Source of the DNA: Pseudomonadota bacterium
GTDB lineage: Bacteria > Pseudomonadota > Alphaproteobacteria > Acetobacterales > Acetobacteraceae
Reading direction: 5' to 3'
DNA: 12,833 nucleotides
Assembly: GCA_021807465.1 (NCBI GenBank)
Contig: JAKBCX010000014.1
Coordinates: forward strand, 1 to 12,833
A program made the position numbers and the translations under genes. Below the pieces are notes generated by a model. It saw only the letters and a list, made by a program, of their open reading frames with translations, was not told the DNA's origin and searched no databases. Below are positions 8,197-12,833 of the stretch, one piece after another. The number at the start of each line of letters is the position of its first letter. Position 1 is the first letter of the stretch.

Positions 8197-8299
8197 ACAG
8201 TATGGACGGCACCAGGCAAACCACCCCCGGCGGCGTGGTTTGTAGCAATGGCGCCCGATTCGGGATTCGTACTCTGTCTCAAGTAAACAGCACGGCTCT
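8197..8299 (-). promoter_or_regulatory. pyrH upstream region with 8-bp hairpin and a dyad
   Basis: This stretch lies between the tsf terminator and pyrH and must hold the pyrH promoter if one exists. I see no convincing -35/-10 pair; TTGAGA is present but has no good partner. It contains a perfect inverted repeat, CAAACCAC (8217-8224) and GTGGTTTG (8235-8242), with a 10-base GC-rich loop, ending 20 bases before the pyrH ATG. It also contains the short dyad CCCGATTCGGG near 8259-8269. Neither hairpin is followed by a T-run on the minus strand, so they are not simple terminators. A leader or operator role is inference only. Confidence 0.4.
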
Positions 8300-8348
8300 A
8301 AAAAAAGGGCCATCCCCGCCGTGTTTCCACGGGCAAGGCATGGCCCTT
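8300..8348 (-). terminator. Intrinsic terminator after tsf
   Basis: On the minus strand AAGGGCCAT (8348-8340) pairs with ATGGCCCTT (8313-8305), a perfect 9-bp stem, followed by a run of seven T (8306-8300). The 26-base loop holds a smaller CCGTG/CACGG hairpin. The stem plus T-run is a classic rho-independent terminator about 45 bases after the tsf stop. It separates rpsB-tsf from the pyrH run. Confidence 0.85.
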
Positions 8349-8363
8349 GTTTAGTGCCCAAGC

Positions 8364-8380
8364 CAGGGGCAGCGCCCCTG
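8364..8380. repeat. Short GC-rich palindrome after tsf
   Basis: CAGGGGC (8364-8370) and GCCCCTG (8374-8380) form a 7-bp stem with a three-base loop, between the tsf stop and the terminator. It is either part of the termination structure or a copy of a dispersed intergenic palindrome. One window cannot tell which. Confidence 0.5.
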
Positions 8381-8392
8381 ACCGTTACAAAC

Positions 8393-9301
8393 TTAAACCC
8401 CGGCGGCGGCGGCCACTTCGGCAGCGAAGTCAGTGGCTTCCTTTTCAATGCCTTCGCCCAGGCGGAAGCACACGAAGCGGGCGATTTCGGCACCAGCCTT
8501 CTTCACCACGTCCTTCACCTTGCTTTCCCCGTCATGCACCCAGACCTGCTCCAGTAGCACCACGTCTTCGTAAAACTTCTTCACACGCCCCTCCACCATC
8601 TTCTCGATGATGTTCTCGGGCTTGCCAGAAGCGCGGGCCTGCTCGGTCAGCACGTTCTTCTCGCGCTCCAGCGTGGCAGGGTCCACTTCGGCAATGGTCA
8701 GCGCGGTGGTGCCCGGCGTCGCGGCCACATGCATGCCAACCTTCTTGCCCAGGTCTTCAATCGCGGCATCCACCTTGCCGGTCAGGCCGACGATCACGCC
8801 AATCTTGCCCAGGCCCGGTTTCACGGCGCCATGCACATAGGCGGCGGCAACGCCACCCGGCACCTCGATAACGGCGGCGCGGCGTAGCGAGATATTCTCG
8901 CCGATCGTGGCGATCTGGTGCACGGTCTCTTCCGCCACGGTGCGGCCGGTGCCGGGGTAGGCGGCGGCCTTAATGGCCTCCACATCCTCACCCACGCTCA
9001 GGGCCACCTTGGCAACGCCCTCGACGAAATTCTGGAAAGTCTCGTTGCGGGCCAGGAAGTCGGTTTCCGCATTCACTTCCACCAGCGCCACCTTGCCCGG
9101 CGCCAGCGCCACGGCAACCAGCCCCTCGGCGGCCACGCGGCCAGATTTCTTGGCGGCGGCGGAAAGCCCCTTCTTGCGCAGCCAGTCTATGGCGGCCTGC
9201 ACGTCGCCATTGCTCTCTGTCAGCGCCTTTTTGCAATCCATCATGCCGGCGCCGGTCGTCTCGCGCAGGTCCTTCACCAGGGCAGCGGTAATCTCAGCCA
9301 T
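8393..9301 (-). CDS. tsf: Elongation factor Ts
   Basis: EF-Ts is the nucleotide exchange factor that turns EF-Tu-GDP back to EF-Tu-GTP. The protein has 302 residues. The N-terminal UBA-like domain and the EF-Tu contact signature are clear: [18 protein letters not shown], then the [20 protein letters not shown] segment. The core domains include [15 protein letters not shown] and [22 protein letters not shown], and the C-terminus has [13 protein letters not shown] and [20 protein letters not shown] chose ATG 9301 because AAGGAG stands seven bases upstream and [14 protein letters not shown] is the family N-terminus; the extra open frame upstream is not conserved-looking. It follows rpsB after a 96-base gap with two hairpins, the usual rpsB-tsf pair, and ends before a strong terminator. 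Confidence 0.97.
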   Translation of the reverse strand: MAEITAALVKDLRETTGAGMMDCKKALTESNGDVQAAIDWLRKKGLSAAAKKSGRVAAEGLVAVALAPGKVALVEVNAETDFLARNETFQNFVEGVAKVALSVGEDVEAIKAAAYPGTGRTVAEETVHQIATIGENISLRRAAVIEVPGGVAAAYVHGAVKPGLGKIGVIVGLTGKVDAAIEDLGKKVGMHVAATPGTTALTIAEVDPATLEREKNVLTEQARASGKPENIIEKMVEGRVKKFYEDVVLLEQVWVHDGESKVKDVVKKAGAEIARFVCFRLGEGIEKEATDFAAEVAAAAGV

Positions 9302-9325
9302 GTGTATGCTCCTTACGATGCGTTT

Positions 9326-9390
9326 GCGCGCGGAGGTTTTGCCCCCGCGCGCTTCATTCAACAATTACCCCGGGGCGCGTTTGGCCCCGG
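9326..9390 (-). promoter_or_regulatory. Two hairpins in the rpsB-tsf intergenic region
   Basis: The first hairpin after the rpsB stop is CCGGGGC/GCCCCGG (9384-9390 with 9370-9376, 7 bp, seven-base loop). The second is GCGCGCGG/CCGCGCGC (9326-9333 with 9345-9352, 8 bp). Neither has a good T-run on the minus strand. Read-through attenuation, RNA stability or processing between rpsB and tsf would explain their position; E. coli also has an attenuating element between these genes. Function here is inferred. Confidence 0.5.
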
Positions 9391-9397
9391 CGTAAAA

Positions 9398-10171
9398 TCA
9401 GGCCTGCGCCTCAGCCCCGGCTTCCGGCGCCGCGTCCAGAATCGGCTCGGCGGCGGCACCCAGATCGATGCCGGAAGACCCCAGCTCGGCGGAGATGCCA
9501 TCCAGCACCGCACCGGCCACCAGGTCGCAATACAGGGTAATAGCGCGGATCGCGTCATCATTGCCCGGCACGGGGAAGGTCACGCCAGCAGGGTCGGAGT
9601 TGGAGTCCAGAATTGCAATCACAGGAATGCCCAGCTTATTGGCTTCCTCAACCGCCAGCTTCTCCTTGTTGGTGTCGATAATGAAGAGAATATCCGGCAG
9701 GCCTCCCATATCCTTAATGCCGCCCAGCGCGCGCTCCAGCTTCTCGCGGTCGCGCGTCATGTTCAGCACTTCCTTCTTGGAATAGCCCTGGGTCTCGCCC
9801 GCCAGCAACTCGTCCATCTGGCGCAGGCGCTTGATGGAGCCGGTGATGGTCTTCCAGTTGGTCAGCATGCCGCCCAGCCAGCGGTGGTTCACGTAATACT
9901 GGCCGCAGCGCTGCGCGGATTCCGCCACATAATCAGCGGCGGCGCGCTTGGTGCCAACAAACAGCACGCGGCCGCCAGCAGCGGTCACATCGCGCACAGC
10001 CTTCAGGGCGCGCTCCAGCAGCGGCACAGTTTGCTGCAGGTCGATAATATGCACCTGGTTGCGCACGCCAAACAGATACGGCGCCATGCGCGGATTCCAG
10101 CGGCGGGTGTTATGGCCAAAATGCACGCCGGCTTCCAAAAGCTGGCGCAGAGAAACGTCGGGAAGTGCCAT
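9398..10171 (-). CDS. rpsB: 30S ribosomal protein S2
   Basis: S2 is a small-subunit protein that joins late in assembly and is needed for S1 binding. The 257-residue protein shows the S2 signatures: [20 protein letters not shown] with [73 protein letters not shown], and [14 protein letters not shown]. The C-terminal tail from about residue 228 is Ala/Glu-rich and probably disordered, as in many alphaproteobacterial S2 proteins. The ATG at 10171 has GAGGA six bases upstream. A candidate promoter and a structured leader lie upstream, and tsf lies downstream. S2 is known to repress its own leader in E. coli; whether it does so here is not shown. Confidence 0.98.
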   Translation of the reverse strand: MALPDVSLRQLLEAGVHFGHNTRRWNPRMAPYLFGVRNQVHIIDLQQTVPLLERALKAVRDVTAAGGRVLFVGTKRAAADYVAESAQRCGQYYVNHRWLGGMLTNWKTITGSIKRLRQMDELLAGETQGYSKKEVLNMTRDREKLERALGGIKDMGGLPDILFIIDTNKEKLAVEEANKLGIPVIAILDSNSDPAGVTFPVPGNDDAIRAITLYCDLVAGAVLDGISAELGSSGIDLGAAAEPILDAAPEAGAEAQA

Positions 10172-10295
10172 TGGCAGTCCTCTTTCCTATAAGTTCCGGT
10201 TCTATCCTCCGCGGGGGAAGCACCATGAAGGCACCGGACCTGTAGGCTTGCGCCGGAAAGGCCCCCGCGTGTGAATTTGCCCGCACCATGCGGAC
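10172..10295 (-). promoter_or_regulatory. Structured 5' leader of rpsB (possible autoregulatory leader)
   Basis: The predicted leader is about 124 bases. Near the 5' end CCGCA-TGG-TGCGG (10293-10281) forms a hairpin. A long-range, perfect 8-bp stem pairs CGCGGGGG (10269-10262) with CCCCCGCG (10217-10210). It encloses 44 bases with a possible CCGG/CCGG inner helix (10256-10253 with 10237-10234) and ends just before a purine-rich GGAGGATAGA. The true ribosome binding site GAGGA follows further down. The positions resemble a ribosomal-protein leader, but the fold was judged by eye. Confidence 0.5.
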
Positions 10296-10301
10296 GGGCC
10301 G

Positions 10302-10330
10302 CATATGGCGCACCAAGCGGAAAAAGGCAA
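10302..10330 (-). promoter_or_regulatory. Candidate sigma-70-type promoter for rpsB-tsf
   Basis: TTGCCT (10330-10325) and CATATG (10307-10302) on the minus strand are separated by exactly 17 bases, giving a start near 10295. The pair is four of six against each hexamer consensus at best. It lies between the ompW terminator and rpsB, where an rpsB promoter is needed. Confidence 0.5.
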
Positions 10331-10381
10331 GCACACAGAACAGCGAACGTCCCCTGCCCTTGCCCAAGCAAGCCAGAACAA

Positions 10382-10410
10382 AGGGCGCGCGCCAGCGTCA
10401 CGCGCCCTTG
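10382..10410 (-). terminator. Hairpin terminator after the ompW-family gene
   Basis: AAGGGCGCG (10382-10390) and CGCGCCCTT (10402-10410) form a 9-bp stem with an 11-base loop, starting six bases after the stop codon. On the minus strand it is followed by an imperfect T-rich tail (TTTGTTCT). It is a probable rho-independent terminator, weaker than the one after tsf. Confidence 0.65.
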
Positions 10411-10415
10411 CCCCA

Positions 10416-11093
10416 TCAGAACTTATACCCCACACCCACGCCCACGGTCAGCGGGTCAAGCTCGGTCAGCGCGCCAATCGAGCCAGCCACATGGGTGCCG
10501 GTCACCAGGAACATCTGCTTCACATCCACATTGGCGCTCCAATTCCCGGTAATCGGCACGTCAAAGCCAACATTCAGTGCTGGCCCCACGGCCGTGGAAA
10601 GCCCACCCATCTTCAACCCGTTCTCTTTAAGGTACGAGGACGCATCTGGCGCATAGAAGAATGCAACCGTCAGCCCCAGCCCGGCATAGGGGCGCACCGG
10701 CCCAATCTGGGCAAAATGGTACTGCGCCGTAAGCGTGGGCGGCAGCACCCAGGTGGAACCCACCTTCACCTTGCCAGCAGCACCGCCATCAACCCACACA
10801 TTATGCCGCGAGCTGGCGGCAATAAGCTGCAGGGACCAATGCGGCGTGAGGAAGTAAGACCCGTCCAGCTCTGGCGAAACACCGGCCGAAACATGCACGC
10901 TGCTACCCGCCAGCGCCCCGCCTACATGGCTGGCGTAATTCATGGGGAACACGCCAAGCAGGCTGAGATGCACCAGAATATCGCCGCTTTCATACCCTGT
11001 TGGGCCGGTCAGAAAATTCTGCGCGCGGGCCGGGGTAATTGCCGTGGCGGCCAGCAGCGCTGCGGCGGCGGCCAGGCGAAGACTTGGTTTCAT
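10416..11093 (-). CDS. ompW: OmpW-family outer-membrane protein
   Basis: OmpW proteins are small eight-stranded outer-membrane barrels with a hydrophobic channel; roles in uptake of small hydrophobic compounds and in stress or redox adaptation have been proposed. The 225-residue protein has a signal peptide (residues 1-24, ARA|QN). It then shows the family layout: GDILVHLSLLGVFP, ELDGSYFLTPHWSLQLIA, LPPTLTAQYHF, VRPYAGLGLTVAFFY, and the ending VGVGVGYKF with C-terminal Phe. Before the ATG at 11093 stands GGGAG at ten bases. Upstream is an FNR/FixK-like box at class II spacing, which would fit redox control. It is a single-gene unit with its own terminator, transcribed away from the thioesterase-like gene. 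The family call is good; the gene symbol denotes the family, not proven orthology. Confidence 0.88.
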   Translation of the reverse strand: MKPSLRLAAAAALLAATAITPARAQNFLTGPTGYESGDILVHLSLLGVFPMNYASHVGGALAGSSVHVSAGVSPELDGSYFLTPHWSLQLIAASSRHNVWVDGGAAGKVKVGSTWVLPPTLTAQYHFAQIGPVRPYAGLGLTVAFFYAPDASSYLKENGLKMGGLSTAVGPALNVGFDVPITGNWSANVDVKQMFLVTGTHVAGSIGALTELDPLTVGVGVGYKF

Positions 11094-11128
11094 TGGTAGA
11101 AGTCTCCCGTTTCAGGTTCGATACCGCC

Positions 11129-11171
11129 TGAATACCCCTCCGCCTCCCCAGCACTCATTGATCTGCAACAA
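11129..11171 (-). promoter_or_regulatory. FNR/FixK-type box and candidate class II promoter for ompW
   Basis: TTGAT-CTGC-AACAA (11158-11171) matches the FNR/FixK consensus TTGAT-N4-ATCAA at nine of ten arm positions. Its centre is at about 11164.5. On the minus strand a -10-like TATTCA (11134-11129) would give a start near 11122, placing the box at about -42, the classical activator position. The -10 is weak (three of six), as is common for activator-dependent promoters. No regulator gene is in the window. Confidence 0.5.
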
Positions 11172-11204
11172 AATTTTTGTTGTCCAGCAACAAAGTTTTT
11201 CATC
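11166..11204. repeat. Tandem AT-rich palindromic repeats in the ompW/thioesterase divergent region
   Basis: The first unit CAACAAAATTTTTGTTG (11166-11182) is a perfect 8-bp inverted repeat around one base. The second unit (11188-11204) begins CAACAAAGTTTTTC and is degenerate on its right side. The two units start 22 bases apart, about two helical turns. The first overlaps the right arm of the FNR-like box. The layout suggests a two-site operator; which gene or regulator is involved is not known. Confidence 0.6.
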
Positions 11205-11282
11205 TTTAGAAAATCTCAACGCCCGCCAAGGCTTCCGCACTGGCGGCGTGCGGGATAAACACCCGCGCGAGGAGATTTGCCC
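11205..11282 (+). promoter_or_regulatory. Upstream region of the thioesterase-like gene, with two hairpins
   Basis: CCGCCA/TGGCGG (11223-11228 with 11241-11246) and GCGGG/CCCGC (11250-11254 with 11262-11266) form two consecutive hairpins. The second ends just before the ribosome binding site GAGGAG, which is eight bases from the ATG at 11283. I see no convincing -35/-10 pair for this gene. The hairpins are short and could be chance in GC-rich DNA. Confidence 0.3.
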
Positions 11283-11777
11283 ATGCTCACCACCGCGCCG
11301 TTTCGCGCCCTTGGCGTTACCATCAAGCCAGAATGGCTCAGCGCCAACACCACCCATCTTTTCGTCGCCAATTATGTCATGCTGTTCAACGAGGCCGCGG
11401 CCAGCTTCTTCGCCGCCCATGGGCTGGACGAGGCGTATAAGCAGGAACACCAGCAAATCTACGTCTTTGGCGGGCTGAATGTGCGCTACGAGCGCGAGAT
11501 TTTCGGCGGCGATACGGCGCTTATCGACTTCACTCTGGCCGATGCCGATTCTAAACGCGCCCATCTGGCCATCGAGATGTACCGCGAAGGCGACCCCAAG
11601 CGCATATGCTTCGCTGAAATGTTGGCCGTAAGCGTCAGCCGCGCCACTGGCCGCTCCGCCCCCTGGGCCGGCGGCGTGGGCGAAAGGCTCCTAGCAACAA
11701 AAGAGCTGCATACCACCCTGCCGCGCCCCAAAGGATTTGGCCAAGCCATAGGCATGAAGCGGGCGGCCGAGGTATAA
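11283..11777 (+). CDS. Hotdog-fold (4HBT-like) thioesterase family protein, active site atypical
   Basis: The 164-residue product resembles the hotdog-fold acyl-CoA thioesterase family, closest in my recollection to the betainyl-CoA thioesterase-like group. Supporting stretches are PEWL, NYVMLFNEAAASFFAAHGLDEAY (residues 30-52), a central strand with VFGGLNVRYEREIFGGD, and DADSKRAHLAIEMYREG before RATGRSAPW. In typical members the segment after the Trp reads D-x-N-G-H-x-N with a catalytic Asp. Here residues 18-31 read WLSANTTHLFVANY, with neither that Asp nor the G-H-x-N pattern. It may have another substrate, another catalytic residue, or no activity. ATG 11283 has GAGGAG at eight bases; a TTG at 11277 is a poorer start. 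It stands alone on the plus strand, divergent from ompW and convergent with tolB. No substrate can be assigned. Confidence 0.7.
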   Translation: MLTTAPFRALGVTIKPEWLSANTTHLFVANYVMLFNEAAASFFAAHGLDEAYKQEHQQIYVFGGLNVRYEREIFGGDTALIDFTLADADSKRAHLAIEMYREGDPKRICFAEMLAVSVSRATGRSAPWAGGVGERLLATKELHTTLPRPKGFGQAIGMKRAAEV

Positions 11778-11791
11778 GCCCCCTCGCGGCC

Positions 11792-11820
11792 CCGTCATCC
11801 CGCGCAAGCGGGAATGACGG
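11792..11820. repeat. GTCATCCCGC-type palindromic repeat / bidirectional hairpin between convergent genes
   Basis: CCGTCAT plus CCCGC (11792-11803) pairs with GCGGG plus ATGACGG (11808-11820), a 12-bp stem with one bulged A (11813) and a GCAA tetraloop (11804-11807). Sequences of this GTCAT-CCCGC...GCGGG-ATGAC type are known as abundant dispersed intergenic palindromes in many proteobacteria. Its place between convergent genes would also suit a bidirectional terminator, but no real T-run follows on either strand. Confidence 0.6.
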
Positions 11821-11850
11821 TTGTGTGAAGGCCTTTTCAGCGCCCCAAGA

Positions 11851-11866
11851 CTGGTTCTGGAACCAG
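11851..11866 (-). terminator. Possible hairpin terminator after tolB
   Basis: CTGGTT (11851-11856) and AACCAG (11861-11866) form a 6-bp stem with a four-base loop, seven bases after the tolB stop. There is no T-run on the minus strand, so termination by this hairpin alone is doubtful; it may act with the stronger palindrome at 11792-11820. Confidence 0.3.
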
Positions 11867-11873
11867 CCCCGTA

Positions 11874-12833
11874 TCAGGTCAGCAGCGGCCCCCAGCTCGG
11901 GTCCGAGGCATAGCTCGGCGTCGGCACCAGCCGCTCGTTAAAGCCGTCTATGCCAATGCTGGAAATCCTGTCTCCCGTGCCGCTGCCTTGCGGCGTCTGG
12001 CGGAAGAACATCAGCACGCGCCCATTCGGGCAGAAGGTGGAGTTACCCACCAGATAACCCTGGGTAAGAATACGCTCGCCCGTGCCATCCGGCGCCATCA
12101 CGCCAATCGAGAATCCGCCAACCTCCGAGCCCCAGAATGTGTAAGAGATCATATCCCCGCGCGGCGACCAGCACGGCTCGGCATAACGCCCATTGCCGAA
12201 GCTGATGCGCTTGGCGCCCGAGCCATCCGCGTTCATCACGAAAAGCTGCTGCGAGCCGTCGCGGTCGGAGTTGAACACAATCTGCGACCCATCCGGCGAA
12301 TAGCAAGGCGTCACGTTAATCGACGACGTATCGGTCAGATGCCCAATGATGCTGCCATCCAGACCCACTTTCACAATCGCGGAGCCGCCATTCTCGTAAA
12401 CCGACATCAGCAGCGAATTGCCATCCGGCGAGAAGCGCGGCCCGATCGTCTGCTCGCCAAACGCGCCCACAAGCCGCCGCGTGCCGTTCTGCAAATCGAA
12501 CAGATATACGCGCGCGGTTCCACCCTCCATGCTCACAAACGCAAGCTGCTGGCGCGTCGGGTTATATTCCGGCGTAATCGCCATCGAGGAGCCATCGGTC
12601 AGGAACTGCACATTCTCCCCGTCATAATCCATCACCGCCAGGCGGCGTATGGGCGAGGTCTGCGGCCCGGATTCCGAAATGAAGGCGACGCGGGAGTCGA
12701 AATACCCCTTATCGCCAATCGCCTGCTGGTAGATGGTATCGGCGATAATATGCCCAATGCGCCGCCAGTTGCTTTGCGTGGTGGTATAGGCCGTGCCCTG
12801 CGCCTGGCTCTGGTTCTGCACATTCCACAGGCG
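11874..12833 (-). CDS. tolB: TolB, Tol-Pal system beta-propeller protein, partial (N-terminus beyond window)
   Basis: TolB is the periplasmic beta-propeller protein of the Tol-Pal system, which links the inner and outer membranes and helps constriction at division. 319 residues are present and the frame is open to the right edge, beginning with RLWNVQNQ. The signal peptide and most of the N-terminal domain lie outside; the GTG at 12821 is internal, not the start. The visible N-terminal-domain end reads WRRIGHIIADTIYQ. It is followed by TolB-type propeller repeats: AVMDYDGENVQFLT, YNPTRQQLAFVSME, FSPDGNSLLMSVYENGG, YSPDGSQIVFNSDRDGSQQLFVM, WSPRGDMISYT, and a final blade ending YASDPSWGPLL, as in E. 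coli TolB (FPAWSPYL). In most proteobacteria pal follows tolB directly; here the next gene is the convergent thioesterase-like gene, so pal must be elsewhere or be missing. Confidence 0.95.
   Translation of the reverse strand, partial: RLWNVQNQSQAQGTAYTTTQSNWRRIGHIIADTIYQQAIGDKGYFDSRVAFISESGPQTSPIRRLAVMDYDGENVQFLTDGSSMAITPEYNPTRQQLAFVSMEGGTARVYLFDLQNGTRRLVGAFGEQTIGPRFSPDGNSLLMSVYENGGSAIVKVGLDGSIIGHLTDTSSINVTPCYSPDGSQIVFNSDRDGSQQLFVMNADGSGAKRISFGNGRYAEPCWSPRGDMISYTFWGSEVGGFSIGVMAPDGTGERILTQGYLVGNSTFCPNGRVLMFFRQTPQGSGTGDRISSIGIDGFNERLVPTPSYASDPSWGPLLT

Noticed and set aside
7459..8493. PyrH with a 100-residue N-terminal extension
   Set aside because: The extension would cross the tsf terminator and the end of tsf and shows no kinase similarity; ATG 8196 gives the normal family length.
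8918..10192. Plus-strand 424-codon open frame opposite tsf and rpsB
   Set aside because: It spans two conserved genes and their hairpin-bearing gap; composition is typical of a shadow frame.
10305..11099. Plus-strand 264-codon frame opposite the ompW-family gene
   Set aside because: No signal peptide or domain; the minus-strand frame has a signal peptide, barrel strands, terminal Phe, ribosome binding site and terminator.
12632..12821. GTG at 12821 as the start of tolB
   Set aside because: The frame continues upstream to the window edge with TolB-like residues (RLWN), and a start there would remove the signal peptide and the N-terminal domain.
1..12833. Mobile elements, CRISPR arrays, tRNA or rRNA genes, defence or secondary-metabolite systems
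   Set aside because: No transposase or integrase frames, no regularly spaced repeats, and no cloverleaf or rRNA-like sequence were seen; nearly all of the window is accounted for by conserved housekeeping and envelope genes.

Overview
The window reads as a chromosomal core-gene region of an alphaproteobacterium. The gene order rpsB-tsf-pyrH-frr-uppS-cdsA-dxr-rseP-bamA-skp, the GC-rich codon use and the style of the proteins fit the Rhodospirillales, possibly Acetobacteraceae. No rRNA or marker gene in the window settles the family. Almost everything is on the minus strand, so transcription runs from high to low coordinates. No mobile element, tRNA, CRISPR array or phage gene was seen.

Layout, right to left in transcription order. 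tolB (right edge, N-terminus cut off) runs leftwards and converges with a rightward hotdog-fold thioesterase-like gene; two hairpins lie in the 96-base gap between them. A 189-base gap then separates the thioesterase gene from a divergent ompW-family gene. This gap holds an FNR/FixK-like box at class II spacing for ompW, and AT-rich tandem palindromes. After the ompW terminator comes the translation pair rpsB and tsf, with a candidate promoter, a structured leader, intergenic hairpins and a strong intrinsic terminator. Then follows the compact run pyrH-frr-uppS-cdsA-dxr-rseP-bamA-skp; skp runs off the left edge. Most junctions in this run overlap or abut (TGATG overlaps, a 10-base overlap with a strong internal ribosome binding site, TAA directly followed by GTG). 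The two gaps worth noting are the 196 bases before pyrH and the 99 bases before bamA.

The genes share a theme: pyrimidine nucleotide supply (PyrH), translation (S2, EF-Ts, RRF), isoprenoid and lipid-carrier synthesis (Dxr, UppS), phospholipid precursor synthesis (CdsA), envelope proteolysis (RseP), and outer-membrane protein transport and insertion (Skp, BamA). TolB and OmpW add further envelope functions.

I did not find a new biological system. The points most worth a second look are the ompW regulatory region, the rpsB leader, the thioesterase-like protein that lacks the usual active-site residues, the proline-rich extension of Skp, a Cys in place of Asn in the Dxr NKE motif, and the absence of pal directly after tolB. 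Everything here was read by eye; no database search or folding program was run.
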